NCBI RefSeq assembly: GCF_021173675.1
Contig: NZ_JAIHON010000014.1
Coordinates: 124,001-188,000, forward strand
DNA length: 64,000 nt
Direction of reading: 5' to 3'
DNA from: Streptomyces lincolnensis
GTDB lineage: Bacteria > Actinomycetota > Actinomycetes > Streptomycetales > Streptomycetaceae
This document shows, piece after piece, positions 16,559-24,941 of the stretch. The position numbers and the translations under genes are program-made. The notes under the pieces were generated by a model, which worked only from the letters and a program-made list of their open reading frames with translations, was not told the origin of the DNA and ran no database searches. The stretch's first letter is position 1, and the number at the start of each line of letters is the position of its first letter.

Positions 16559-17833
16559 ATGGCCGCCACCCAGAGGATCACCGCGGGCGCCGTGGCCGCC
16601 GCGGCCTGTGCCGCGTCGCTCGCCGGCTGCGCGATCGGTACCGACGGTTCCGAGACGGGGGCACCCGGTCCGCAGAAGGCGAAGCCGGCCCAGGCGCCGC
16701 CCAAGAGCGTGGTCCGCCTGATCGGCGACGGCTCCACCTCGTACACCGGGGCGCAGCCGCACCTGCCGAGACCCGAGCGCCTCAAGCCGGGCCAGAAGCC
16801 CCCGCAGTTCGTGGTCTTCTCCTGGGACGGCGCGGGTGAGGACGGCCAGCGGCTCTTCTCCCACTTCCGCAAGGTGGCCCGGGCGAACAACGCGACGATG
16901 ACGTACTTCCTGAGCGGCGTGTACATGCTGCCGGAGGACAAGCGCGACCTCTACCGGCCCCCGCAGCACTCCCCGGGCCGCTCCGACATCGGCTTCAACG
17001 ACGACGAGGGCATCGCCGCGACCGCGGAGCAGCTACGCCTGGCGTGGCTGGAGGGCAACGAGATCGGCACCCACTTCAACGGCCACTTCTGCGGCAGCGG
17101 CGGCGGGGTCGGCGAGTGGTCGGTGGAGGACTGGAAGGACGAGATCTCCCAGGCCAAGCACTTCGTGAAGTCCTGGAAGACCAACACGGGCATGCACAAG
17201 GCCGCCCCGCTGCCCTTCGACTACGACAAGGAACTCATCGGGGCCCGCACGCCCTGCCTGGAGGGCCGGAAGAACTTCATGAAGGCCGCCCGCGAGCTGG
17301 GCTTCCGCTACGACACCAGCGGCGTCAACGACCAGGTCTGGCCGAAGAAGAAGCAGGGCCTGTGGGACCTGTCGATGCAGCTCGTGCCCTTCCCCGGGCA
17401 CCGCTACGAGCAGCTCACCATGGACTACAACTTCATGGTCAACCAGTCGGGCGGCACCACCCAGGGCAACCCCGCCCAGTACGAGCGCTGGGGCGACGAG
17501 ATGCGCGACGGCCTGCTCATGGGCTTCCGCCGGGCCTACGAGGGCAACCGAGCGCCCCTGATCATCGGCAACCACTTCGAGTCCTGGAACGGCGGCACCT
17601 ACATGCGGGCCGTGGAGGAGACCATCGAGCGGGTGTGCAACAAGCCCGACGTGCGCTGCGTGTCCTTCCGGCAACTCGCCGACTGGCTGGACGCGCAGGA
17701 CCCGAAGATCTTGGCGAAGCTGCGCACCCTGGGCGTGGGCGAGGCCCCGAAGCAGGACTGGCCGTCCTTCCTGTCCGGCCACCCCGCCCCGGCCCCGAAG
17801 GGCGTGCCCGGGGCGCCGGCGGCCAAGCGGTAA
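16559..17833 (+). CDS. Secreted lipoprotein, polysaccharide-deacetylase-like
   Basis: 424 residues. A lipobox (SLAGC, cysteine near residue 22) follows a short hydrophobic signal, so the protein should be anchored outside the membrane. The core reads QFVVFSWDGAG, then GNEIGTHFNGHF, and later LIIGNHFESWN. These resemble the first Asp and the H-x3-H metal motif of NodB-type deacetylases, but with unusual spacing and an Asn-rich context. Deacetylase activity is therefore a guess. Family members of this length are common in Streptomyces as uncharacterised secreted proteins. The ATG has a GGCGGA-like site just upstream. Confidence 0.75.
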   Translation: MAATQRITAGAVAAAACAASLAGCAIGTDGSETGAPGPQKAKPAQAPPKSVVRLIGDGSTSYTGAQPHLPRPERLKPGQKPPQFVVFSWDGAGEDGQRLFSHFRKVARANNATMTYFLSGVYMLPEDKRDLYRPPQHSPGRSDIGFNDDEGIAATAEQLRLAWLEGNEIGTHFNGHFCGSGGGVGEWSVEDWKDEISQAKHFVKSWKTNTGMHKAAPLPFDYDKELIGARTPCLEGRKNFMKAARELGFRYDTSGVNDQVWPKKKQGLWDLSMQLVPFPGHRYEQLTMDYNFMVNQSGGTTQGNPAQYERWGDEMRDGLLMGFRRAYEGNRAPLIIGNHFESWNGGTYMRAVEETIERVCNKPDVRCVSFRQLADWLDAQDPKILAKLRTLGVGEAPKQDWPSFLSGHPAPAPKGVPGAPAAKR

Positions 17834-17892
17834 GGGCGCTGGTACAAGGAGTCGGACGAGGTCCGGTGTCCGGAGCCCGGTGAGGGCCGTGC

Positions 17893-18873
17893 TCACACGA
17901 GGGTGATGAGGCTTTCGCCGAGTACGAAGGAGGGGTCGACCTGCGCCGCCAGGTCGGCCCCGGTCCGCTCGTTGCCCCAGGACCGGGCGTTCTTCAGGTG
18001 GAAGTGCACCATCTGGCGGGTGTAGCGCTCCCAGTCCCGCAGTTCGTACGTGGCGTCGGCGGCCGTTCGCAGCCGGTGCAGGGCGCGACGGTTGACGTCC
18101 TCCAGGAGCTCGAACCGGGGCGGCCGGCCCTTCTCCAGCGCCCGCACCCAGTTCGACTGCCCGACCGTCACGAGCAGGTCGTCCCCGACCTCGGCGCGGA
18201 GGAAGTCGAGGTCGTCCTGGCCCTGCACCTTGTTGCCGACGACCTTCAGGACGACGCCGTAGTCGGCGGCGTACTCCTTGTACTGGCGATAGACGGAGAC
18301 CCCCTTCCGGGTCGGCTCGGCGACGAGGAACGTGATGTCGAAACGGGTGAACATGCCGGAGGCGAAGGAGTCCGAGCCCGCCGTCATGTCGACCACGACG
18401 TACTCGTCGGGGCCGTCCACCAGGTGGTTCAGGAACAGCTCCACCGCTCCGGTCTTGGAGTGGTAGCAGGAGACCCCGAGGTCGGCGTCCGTGAAGGGGC
18501 CCGTGACCATCAAACGGACGGTGTCGCCGTCGAGTTCCACCGGCCGGGCGCAGGCGTCGTAGACCGGATTGTCCTCGCGCACCCGCAGCAGCCGCGAGCC
18601 CTCGCCGGGCGGGGTCGTCTTGATCATCGTGTCGGCGGAGGAGAGGCGGGGGTTGGATCCGCGCAGGTGCTCCTTGATGAGCGGCAGCCGATCGCCCATC
18701 GCGGGCAGGGCGGCAGCCTCCGCCTCGTCCAGCCCGAGGGCCGGGCCCAGGTGCTGGTTGATGTCGGCGTCGACGGCGACGACGTGCGCGCCGGTGGCCG
18801 CGAGATGGCGGATGAACAGGGAGGACAGGGTGGTCTTGCCACTGCCGCCCTTCCCGACGAAAGCAATTTTCAT
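17893..18873 (-). CDS. CooC/MinD-like SIMIBI ATPase
   Basis: 326 residues from ATG 18873 (MKIAFVGKGGSGKTTLSSLF). The deviant P-loop GKGGSGKT is at residues 7-14. A switch/Walker B-like EYVVVDMTAGSDS appears near residue 160. CooC and related proteins use ATP to insert metals or to load cofactors, and the family is also close to NifH-like ATPases. No metal enzyme is adjacent, so the client is unknown. An in-frame ATG at 18897 is also possible. It is divergent from the Fic-fold gene and convergent with the secreted lipoprotein gene. Confidence 0.83.
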   Translation of the reverse strand: MKIAFVGKGGSGKTTLSSLFIRHLAATGAHVVAVDADINQHLGPALGLDEAEAAALPAMGDRLPLIKEHLRGSNPRLSSADTMIKTTPPGEGSRLLRVREDNPVYDACARPVELDGDTVRLMVTGPFTDADLGVSCYHSKTGAVELFLNHLVDGPDEYVVVDMTAGSDSFASGMFTRFDITFLVAEPTRKGVSVYRQYKEYAADYGVVLKVVGNKVQGQDDLDFLRAEVGDDLLVTVGQSNWVRALEKGRPPRFELLEDVNRRALHRLRTAADATYELRDWERYTRQMVHFHLKNARSWGNERTGADLAAQVDPSFVLGESLITLV

Positions 18874-18961
18874 GTTCACCAAGCGTAGTGGCGCCATAGC
18901 TGTAAGTGGCAGGCGTCCGTGAAGAAGACCACTCCATCGTGGGGTGCGCGACCGTCTTGCG

Positions 18962-18967
18962 TAGGGT
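18962..18967 (+). promoter_or_regulatory. -10 element of the Fic-fold gene (leaderless)
   Basis: TAGGGT lies 7 nt upstream of the ATG at 18975. The -35 region is poorly conserved. Confidence 0.45.
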
Positions 18968-18974
18968 CGTACTT

Positions 18975-19799
18975 ATGAGTACGACAGGCGCGACCGCCGA
19001 TCCGCTCGCGGCCCTGGGCTCGCTGCCCGGTGTGGCCGAGTCCGTGGAGTCCGTGCGCAAGGCCGTGGACCGGGTCTACGGACACCGGATCATGCGGCGC
19101 CGCAGCAACGCGGTCACTTCCGAGGCGGCCCTGCGCGGCGCCCGTGGTTCGGCGGCACTGTCCGGCGCGGACTGGGCGCTCGAAGAGGTGCGCCGGCGCA
19201 CCGACTTCAGTGGTGACGACGAGGCGCGCGTCGTGGGCGCGGCGCTGCGGCTGACCGCCGAGGCGGGCCAGTTGCTGTCCATCTGGCGGCAGTCGCCGCT
19301 GCGGGTGCTGGCCCGGCTGCATCTGGTGGCGGCCGCCACGAACGGCGACGGGGTGGGCCGTCCGCGGCAGGCGGGCGAGCCCGTCGACGAGCCGCTGGTC
19401 GAGCTGCCGCTGCCGGGCGAGGCGGAGGTCTCCGGCCGGCTGGAGGGGCTGTCCGAGCTGATCATCGCGGGCGGTTCGGCCCCCGCGCTGGTCACGGCCG
19501 CCGTCGTGCACGGCGAGCTGCTCGCGCTCAGGCCCTTCACCTCCCACAACGGCCTGGTCGCGCGCGCGGCCGAGCGCGTCGTCCTGGTCGGCAGCGGTCT
19601 CGACCCGAAGTCCGTCTGCGCGGCCGAGGTGGGCCATGCCGAACTGGGTCGCGCGGCCTACCTGGCGGCCCTCGACGGCTATGTCTCCGGCACTCCGGAG
19701 GGCATGAGCGCCTGGATCGCGCACTGCGGCAGGGCGGTCGAGCTGGGGGCGCGCGAGTCGGCGGCGGTGTGCGAGGCGCTTCAGCGTGGGGCGGCGTAG
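18975..19799 (+). CDS. Fic-fold protein with a degenerate active site
   Basis: 274 residues. The segment LRPFTSHNGLVARAA near residues 180-194 aligns with the Fic motif HPFx(D/E)GNGRxxR. It keeps Pro-Phe, Asn-Gly and the last Arg, but the catalytic His is Arg and the GNGR core is HNGL. Fic proteins transfer AMP or other nucleotides to proteins; this one should be inactive or have another role. The orthologous neighbour of the HAD gene is conserved in actinobacteria (Rv3662c position), where it is often labelled an oxidoreductase without basis I can see. The start is set by the -10 hexamer 7 nt upstream. Confidence 0.75.
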   Translation: MSTTGATADPLAALGSLPGVAESVESVRKAVDRVYGHRIMRRRSNAVTSEAALRGARGSAALSGADWALEEVRRRTDFSGDDEARVVGAALRLTAEAGQLLSIWRQSPLRVLARLHLVAAATNGDGVGRPRQAGEPVDEPLVELPLPGEAEVSGRLEGLSELIIAGGSAPALVTAAVVHGELLALRPFTSHNGLVARAAERVVLVGSGLDPKSVCAAEVGHAELGRAAYLAALDGYVSGTPEGMSAWIAHCGRAVELGARESAAVCEALQRGAA

Positions 19800-19811
19800 A
19801 GGTCCCTGGAA

Positions 19812-20106
19812 AAGGGTTGCGGCGGTACGAGGATTCGTACCGCCGCTGGCATGTTCACCGGGGTACCAAGCGTCCTCGATATATGCCCATCAGGTCGGGA
19901 ACTTTGCCCGTCACCTGGTGCGGCTGGCCCGTAATCGACGGGTCGACGTCGCGTGGGTGCCCAGTGTTCATGCTCGGTCCGTGTGGCCAAATGCGATTTA
20001 AAGGTGATCCTCTCGGATGTCCTTGGTCCCGCGGGCCGTTAAACCCTTTGTACTCCAGGACCGGAGCAAGCGGAAGCCCTTGCTGTACTTCTTTACTTTT
20101 AGGTTC
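19812..20106 (-). ncRNA. Candidate Ms1/scr3559-type small RNA
   Basis: A 370-bp non-coding, comparatively AT-rich gap lies downstream of the HAD gene. On the - strand it has a promoter-like pair (-35 at 20137-20142, -10 at 20113-20118), about 295 nt of RNA with no open frame, and a terminator hairpin with a U tract at 19846-19812. In mycobacteria the abundant 300-nt Ms1/MTS2823 RNA, which binds core RNA polymerase, lies at this place and on this strand, after Rv3661. In S. coelicolor the RNA scr3559 at this locus has been proposed as its homologue (from memory). Ends are inferred, and no covariance search was possible. Confidence 0.7.
19819..19846 (-). terminator. Perfect hairpin, terminator of the small RNA (and possibly of the Fic-fold gene)
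   Basis: GCGGCGGTACGA / TCGTACCGCCGC form a 12-bp stem with a 4-nt loop. Read on the - strand it is followed by AACCCTTTTCC, a short U tract, which favours termination of a - strand RNA. On the + strand no U tract follows. Confidence 0.8.
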
Positions 20107-20112
20107 AAATGT

Positions 20113-20142
20113 GAGCTAAACGGGCGCCGGGATATCGAACAA
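20113..20142 (-). promoter_or_regulatory. Candidate promoter of the Ms1-like RNA
   Basis: On the - strand TTGTTC (20142-20137) is followed after 18 nt by TAGCTC (20118-20113), a reasonable housekeeping promoter. The start would be near 20106. Confidence 0.5.
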
Positions 20143-20167
20143 TCCCGTACGGCGGCCCAAGGGCAGG

Positions 20168-21001
20168 TCAGGCCGTGGCGGACCGGCGCCGGCTGGCGTA
20201 CCAGACGAGACCCGCGGTGGCCGCCGCCGCTCCTATGGCGGCGACCGCGACGAGCGCCGGGCGGGGCGGTACCGAGAACGCCGGGAACCGCTGCTTGAGC
20301 CGGACCGGGCGGTGGAAATCGAGAATCGGCCACCCGCGCGTGACGGCCTCGCGGCGCAGCGCACGATCCGGGTTCACGGCATGGGGGTGGCCGACGGCCA
20401 TCAGCATCGGCAGGTCGGTCGCCGAGTCGCTGTAGGCGTAGCAGCGCTCCAGGTCGTATCCCTCGGACTCGGCGAGCTCCTTGATCGCCTCGGCCTTCGT
20501 CGGACCGTAGGCGTAGTACTCCACCTCGCCCGTGTAGCAGCCGTCGTCGCCCACCACCATGCGGGTCGCGACGACGCGGTCCGCGCCGAGCAGTTCACCG
20601 ATCGGCTCGACGACCTCGGCGCCCGAGGTGGACACGATCACCACGTCGCGGCCGGCGGTGTGGTGCTCCTCAATGAGGGAGGCGGCCTCGTCGTAGATGA
20701 TCGGGTCGATGAGGTCGTGGAGGGTCTCGGCGACGATCTCCTTGACCTGTTGGACGTTCCAGCCGCGCACGAGCGCGGAGAGGTACTCGCGGGTCCGCTC
20801 CATCTGGTCGTGGTCCATGCCGCCCACGAGGAAGACGAACTGGGCATACGCCGTACGCAAGGCGGCCCTGCGGTTGATCAGCCCGCCTTGGTAGAAGGAC
20901 TTGCTGAAGGTGAGCGTGCTCGACTTCGCAATGACCGTCTTGTCCAGGTCAAAGAAGGCGGCTGTGCGGGGCAACGAGTGGTTTTCCACAACCCCGAGCA
21001 T
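20168..21001 (-). CDS. HAD-IB family phosphatase with C-terminal membrane helix
   Basis: 277 residues from ATG 21001. The HAD motif DLDKT (Asp18, Asp20), VSTSGAEVVEP (motif II) and the Lys/DSATDLPML segment (motif III) define an HAD-IB (TIGR01490-like, SerB-related) hydrolase. A hydrophobic helix near residues 248-268 and a basic tail suggest membrane attachment. The Streptomyces orthologue (SCO3558) carries the label morphological-differentiation-associated protein. The substrate is unproven, with phosphoserine or lysophospholipid headgroups possible. It is flanked by two small RNA genes, as is Rv3661. Confidence 0.88.
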   Translation of the reverse strand: MLGVVENHSLPRTAAFFDLDKTVIAKSSTLTFSKSFYQGGLINRRAALRTAYAQFVFLVGGMDHDQMERTREYLSALVRGWNVQQVKEIVAETLHDLIDPIIYDEAASLIEEHHTAGRDVVIVSTSGAEVVEPIGELLGADRVVATRMVVGDDGCYTGEVEYYAYGPTKAEAIKELAESEGYDLERCYAYSDSATDLPMLMAVGHPHAVNPDRALRREAVTRGWPILDFHRPVRLKQRFPAFSVPPRPALVAVAAIGAAAATAGLVWYASRRRSATA

Positions 21002-21089
21002 AGGCGCAGCCCATTCGGCGTAAGGTGGGCGCGTGGGTTTGCCTGAGAGGGCTCTCGGGTACACCATGGAAGTCACGGATCGTTCGCGA

Positions 21090-21190
21090 CCGTGCTAACC
21101 CGGTCCGACTCCTCCCCCCCCGAGTCGGCCGTGGAGACGACCCCCGCTCTCCCCCCCGGCGGGGGTCGTCGCATGTCCGGATGGGTTTTT
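21090..21190 (+). ncRNA. 6C RNA
   Basis: Two adjacent hairpins, each with a run of at least six C in its loop, define the actinobacterial 6C RNA family. Hairpin 1 pairs 21105-21111 with 21122-21128 (7 bp) and has eight consecutive C. Hairpin 2 pairs 21136-21147 with 21159-21170 (12 bp) and has seven. A U-rich stretch (GGGTTTTTCC) follows near 21181-21190. It lies upstream of, and on the same strand as, the CpaE-like gene, exactly where M. tuberculosis B11/6C lies next to Rv3660c. The 5' end is uncertain; a possible -35 TTGCCT is at 21039. C-rich loops are thought to pair with G-rich mRNA sites. Confidence 0.9.
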
Positions 21191-21318
21191 CCTCTTCTGC
21201 AGGCGGTCGTGAGGCCGAGATGAGGCGGCTGCGGCCGCCTCTTTCGCATACCCATGATCCGTCACTCTGTGTAGCTGTCGCGCTGCTCTGCGGAGGTCGC
21301 ACAGGGGGTGGTACAGGG

Positions 21319-21336
21319 GTCACCGGTATGGGTGAC
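21319..21336. promoter_or_regulatory. Inverted repeat upstream of the tad operon
   Basis: GTCACC-GGTATG-GGTGAC is a perfect 6-bp inverted repeat in the 430-bp leader between the 6C RNA and the tad genes. It may be a regulator site; the factor is unknown. Confidence 0.35.
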
Positions 21337-21358
21337 GGCGATATTCACAACCGCCGAG

Positions 21359-21367
21359 TTGTCCACA
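21359..21367. promoter_or_regulatory. DnaA box
   Basis: TTGTCCACA equals the preferred Streptomyces DnaA box. It lies about 260 bp before the CpaE-like gene. A second identical 9-mer is at 24955-24963 inside tadC. Confidence 0.4.
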
Positions 21368-21619
21368 GTTATCGACCAAGATCCACACGATTTCCGGGAT
21401 CGCTGCACCGTGATTCCAGCACGCCCCGCTCGGGCCGACTTCATGGCTGGTTCCGATTGGGCGGGCGGGTTTGGCCGGTTCGTATCGGCCGTTCATATGG
21501 AGGCCGGTTGCCGGTTCTCCACATGGCTGGGAATCGCGTGACCGCAGGGGCCGCGCGAGCGGAACGACTCGCGGGGTCCGCAGTGGCCGCGCGGGGCGCA
21601 GCGAAGGGGGATGGACATC

Positions 21620-22723
21620 ATGGCCGCAGCCGTCACACACGATCCGCCGCCCACCGCCGGAGGGCGGCAGGGCAGGCCGTTGATCGTCACGGAGGACACC
21701 GAACTGCTGGACGACCTGCTGCGCCTGTGCGCGGCGGCGGGCGCCACACCCGAGGTCCACCACGGGGTACCGGAGGGCAGGGCCGGCTGGGAGACGGCAC
21801 CGCTCGTCCTGGTGGGCGACGACGCCGCCCGGCGGGTGCGGGGGACCGCGCGCAGGGACGGCGTGGTGCTGGTCGGCCGTGACCAGGACGACTCCGGGAT
21901 CTGGCGGCGGGCCGTCGAGATCGGCGCCGACCACGTCCTGATGCTGCCCGACGGCGAACAGTGGCTGGTCGACCGCATCGCCGACGTGGCCGAGGGCGTC
22001 GGCAGGCCCGCGCTGACCGTCGGCGTCATCGGCGGCCGCGGCGGGGCCGGGGCGTCCACGCTGGCCTGCGCCCTCGCCGTCACCTCCGCGCGCGAAGGGC
22101 TGCGCACGCTCCTCGTGGACGCCGACCCGCTCGGGGGCGGTCTCGACGTCCTGCTCGGCGGGGAGACGGCCGAGGGGCTGCGCTGGCCCGCGTTCGCCGC
22201 CTCTCGCGGACGGGTCGGCGGCGGAGCCCTGGAGGAGTCCCTGCCGCGGCTGCACGAGCTGCGGGTGCTCAGCTGGGACCGCGGTGACTGTGTCGCCGTC
22301 CCGCCCCAGGCGGTCCGTGCGGTGCTCGCCGCGGCCCGGCGCCGGGGCGGCACGGTCGTCGTCGACCTGCCCCGCCGTATGGACAACGGAGTCGCCGAGG
22401 TCCTCGCCCAGGTCGACGTGGGGCTGCTCGTGGTCCCCGCGGAACTGCGTGCCGTCGCCGCGGCAGGCCGTATGGCGTCCGCCGTCGGCATGGTCCTGCG
22501 CGACCTGCGGGTGGTGGTGCGCGGGCCGTACGCCCCCGGACTCGACGACCGCGAGGTGGCCCGACTGCTCGGGCTGCCGCTGGCCGGCGAGATGCCCGTG
22601 GAGACCGCCCTGCTGCGTCCGCACGGCGGCAAGGAACCTCCCGCCTCGGCCCCGCGCGGACCCCTCGCGCGCTTCTGCAAGGAGTTCTGGGAGCGGGCGT
22701 TGCTGGAGGCGAGGGCGGCGTGA
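21620..22723 (+). CDS. CpaE/TadZ-like protein (Ssd, septum-site-determining-like)
   Basis: 367 residues; ATG 21620 is preferred to ATG 21611 because AAGGGGG is then at a proper spacing. An N-terminal receiver-like region (about 20-120) precedes a MinD/ParA fold. The Walker A segment GGRGGAGAST is degenerate, with no GK(S/T) lysine. It belongs to the helicase/secretion-neighbourhood CpaE family (TIGR03815 type). Family members localise Tad pilus machines; Rv3660c (Ssd) also affects septation. It is the first gene of the tad operon, and its TGA overlaps the GTG of tadA. Confidence 0.87.
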   Translation: MAAAVTHDPPPTAGGRQGRPLIVTEDTELLDDLLRLCAAAGATPEVHHGVPEGRAGWETAPLVLVGDDAARRVRGTARRDGVVLVGRDQDDSGIWRRAVEIGADHVLMLPDGEQWLVDRIADVAEGVGRPALTVGVIGGRGGAGASTLACALAVTSAREGLRTLLVDADPLGGGLDVLLGGETAEGLRWPAFAASRGRVGGGALEESLPRLHELRVLSWDRGDCVAVPPQAVRAVLAAARRRGGTVVVDLPRRMDNGVAEVLAQVDVGLLVVPAELRAVAAAGRMASAVGMVLRDLRVVVRGPYAPGLDDREVARLLGLPLAGEMPVETALLRPHGGKEPPASAPRGPLARFCKEFWERALLEARAA

Positions 22724-23946
22724 GGACGAGCACAGGGGTTGGTGCAGGACGGGGGACGACCTCGGCGGGGTTGCTCGACGGGGTGCGGCAGTGGCTGGCC
22801 GAGAGCGGGGCCGAGGCGACGCCCGCGCGCGTGGCGCAGGCGCTGCGGGAACAGGGGCGGGTCCTCGGGGACGCCGAAGTACTCGGCGCGGCCGAGCAGT
22901 TGCGGTCCGAGCTGGTCGGCAGCGGCCCGCTGGAACCGCTGCTCGCCGATCCGTCGGTGACCGATGTGCTGGTCTCGGCCCCGGACCGGGTCTGGGTGGA
23001 CCGGGGCGGCGGACTGGAGTTGACCGCGGTCTCCTTCCCGGACGCCGCAGCGGTACGGCGGCTCGCGCAGCGTCTGGCCGCGGTGGCCGGACGGCGCCTG
23101 GACGACGCGCGGCCCTGGGTGGACGCCCGGCTGCCCGACGGGACCCGGCTCCACGCGGTGCTGCCTCCGGTGGCCGTCGGCTGCACCTGCCTGTCGCTGC
23201 GCGTCGTCCGGCCGCGGGCGTTCACGCTCGACGAACTGGTGGCGGCGGGGACCGTGCCGCCGGGCGGGGACCGGGTGCTGCGGGCGTTGCTGGAGGCACG
23301 GCTGTCCTTCCTGATCAGCGGCGGCACCGGCACCGGCAAGACGACCTTGCTGAGCGCGCTGCTGGGGCTCGTCGGGCCGGACGAGCGGATCGTGCTCGCC
23401 GAGGACTCGGCGGAGCTCAGGCCCGACCACCCGCACGTCGTACGGCTGGAGAGCAGGCCCGCCAACCAGGAGGGCGCAGGACTGGTCACCCTCCAGGACC
23501 TTGTCCGGCAGGCGCTGCGGATGCGACCGGACCGGCTGGTCGTGGGTGAGGTGCGCGGGCCCGAAGTGGTCTCCCTGCTGGCCGCGTTGAACACCGGCCA
23601 CGAGGGCGGCTGCGGCACCGTCCACGCGAACGCGGCGGCCGATGTGCCGGCCCGGCTGGAGGCCCTGGGCACGGCCGCGGGCCTCGACCGGGCCGCGCTG
23701 CACAGCCAGGTGGCGGCGGCCCTGGCGGTCGTCCTGCATCTGGTGCGTGACCGGGCCGGACGGCGGCGGATCGCCGAGGTGCATGTGCTGGAGCGGGATC
23801 CGTCGGGTCTGGTCCGGACGGTGCCCGCCTTGCGGTGGGGCGCGCGGGCGTTCGTCTCCGAGCGGGGGTGGGAGCGGCTGCGGGGGCTGCTGCGCACCGA
23901 CACCGACTTCTTGGACGGGGGGCGGCGCGATGAGCGGGGCGAGTGA
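22720..23946 (+). CDS. tadA: Tad pilus assembly ATPase TadA/CpaF
   Basis: 408 residues from a GTG overlapping the previous stop. Walker A SGGTGTGKTTLL is near residue 199. The Asp box VLAEDSAEL, the arginine-rich RPDRLVVGEVRGPE (Walker B) and the histidine-box segment GHEGGCGTVHAN complete a type II/IV secretion ATPase of the CpaF group. It hexamerises at the membrane and powers pilin extrusion and retraction. Its end overlaps the tadB start by 17 bp. Confidence 0.93.
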   Translation: MRTSTGVGAGRGTTSAGLLDGVRQWLAESGAEATPARVAQALREQGRVLGDAEVLGAAEQLRSELVGSGPLEPLLADPSVTDVLVSAPDRVWVDRGGGLELTAVSFPDAAAVRRLAQRLAAVAGRRLDDARPWVDARLPDGTRLHAVLPPVAVGCTCLSLRVVRPRAFTLDELVAAGTVPPGGDRVLRALLEARLSFLISGGTGTGKTTLLSALLGLVGPDERIVLAEDSAELRPDHPHVVRLESRPANQEGAGLVTLQDLVRQALRMRPDRLVVGEVRGPEVVSLLAALNTGHEGGCGTVHANAAADVPARLEALGTAAGLDRAALHSQVAAALAVVLHLVRDRAGRRRIAEVHVLERDPSGLVRTVPALRWGARAFVSERGWERLRGLLRTDTDFLDGGRRDERGE

Positions 23947-24799
23947 GATGTCGATGGGGGCGGCCGCGGTGTGCGTGGGAGCCGCCGTCTGGCTGCTGGG
24001 CGGACGGCACTCCGGGGCGCGGCGGGCGCAGTTGCTGCTCGCGGGCGGCGGGGTGGTGGGCGCCGGGCCGCCGCCCTGGCGGCACCTGGTCGGGGAGCTG
24101 CGGAGGATCCGGGGGCGACTGCGGGCCGAGTGGTGGTCGGCGGCGGCCGGGCTGGTGCTGGCCGTGCTCGGCGCCTCGGTCCTGCCGGCCGTCGCGGGGC
24201 TGGCCGGGGTGCCGCTGCTGCGGCGCGTGCGGCTGGCCCGGGAGGCGAGACGGGCGCGGGAACGGCGCGGGGACGCGGTCATCGCGCTGTGCGCGGCACT
24301 CGCCGGGGAGGTGCGCGCCGGACGGCAGCCGGGTGAGGCGCTGCTGTCGGCCGCCCGGGACTCCGGCGGGCTCGGTGACGTACAAGCGGCCGTGCTGGCC
24401 GCGGCCCGGTTCGGCGGCGATGTGCCGGGTGCGCTCGCGACGGCCGCGCGGGAGCCGGGCGCCGAGGGACTGCTGGGCCTCGCCGCGTGCTGGCGGGTGG
24501 CCGTGGACCAGGGCGCCGGCCTCGCGGCCGGACTCGACCGGCTCGAAGGAGCCCTGCGCGTCGAGCGGGACCAGCGTGCGGATCTGCGCGCCCAGTTGGC
24601 GGGTGCGCGGTCGACGGCGGTGATGCTCGCGGGGCTGCCGGTCCTGGGCCTGGCCCTGGGCACGGCTCTGGGCGCCGATCCGCTGCACGTGCTGCTGCAC
24701 ACCGGTGCGGGGGTCGGCTGCCTGCTCGTGGGTGGGGTGCTGGAGGGGCTGGGGGTGTGGTGGGCGGCGCGGATCGTGCGGGGGGCCGAGGAGGTGTGA
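23930..24799 (+). CDS. tadB: Tad pilus inner-membrane protein TadB
   Basis: 289 residues. ATG 23930 follows GGGGGG at 7 nt; ATG 23948 is an alternative. Hydrophobic helices are at the N-terminus (about 10-25, 70-95) and C-terminus (about 225-275). They flank a cytoplasmic helical T2SSF domain with the GEVRAGRQPGEALL segment typical of TadB/TadC. It forms the membrane platform with TadC. The codon bias is extreme (G/C-only wobble). A 143-bp spacer with a pentanucleotide repeat separates it from tadC, the largest gap in this operon. Confidence 0.88.
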   Translation: MSGASEMSMGAAAVCVGAAVWLLGGRHSGARRAQLLLAGGGVVGAGPPPWRHLVGELRRIRGRLRAEWWSAAAGLVLAVLGASVLPAVAGLAGVPLLRRVRLAREARRARERRGDAVIALCAALAGEVRAGRQPGEALLSAARDSGGLGDVQAAVLAAARFGGDVPGALATAAREPGAEGLLGLAACWRVAVDQGAGLAAGLDRLEGALRVERDQRADLRAQLAGARSTAVMLAGLPVLGLALGTALGADPLHVLLHTGAGVGCLLVGGVLEGLGVWWAARIVRGAEEV

Positions 24800-24885
24800 C
24801 GGGCGGGCGGGGAGCGGGGGTGGGCGTGCGGGGGTGGGCGTGCGTGTGGGCGTCGGCGGAGTCGGTTCGGGTCCGGCTCGGGTTC

Positions 24886-24925
24886 CGGTTCGGTTCGGTT
24901 CGGTTCGGTTCGGTTCGGTTCGGTT
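24886..24925 (+). repeat. (CGGTT)8 tandem repeat upstream of tadC
   Basis: Eight perfect copies of the 5-mer CGGTT end 7 bp before the tadC Shine-Dalgarno (caggaggc, 24931-24938). The tract is outside the reading frame I assign to tadC. Copy-number change would alter spacing or mRNA structure at the tadC ribosome site. Confidence 0.9.
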
Positions 24926-24941
24926 CGTGGCAGGAGGCGGT

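Noticed and set aside
24705..24941. N-terminal extension of TadC through the CGGTT repeat
   Set aside because: The frame is open, but the translation is low-complexity (RFGSV repeats) and has no ribosome site, while GTG 24942 has AGGAGG at ideal spacing and begins a typical membrane helix.
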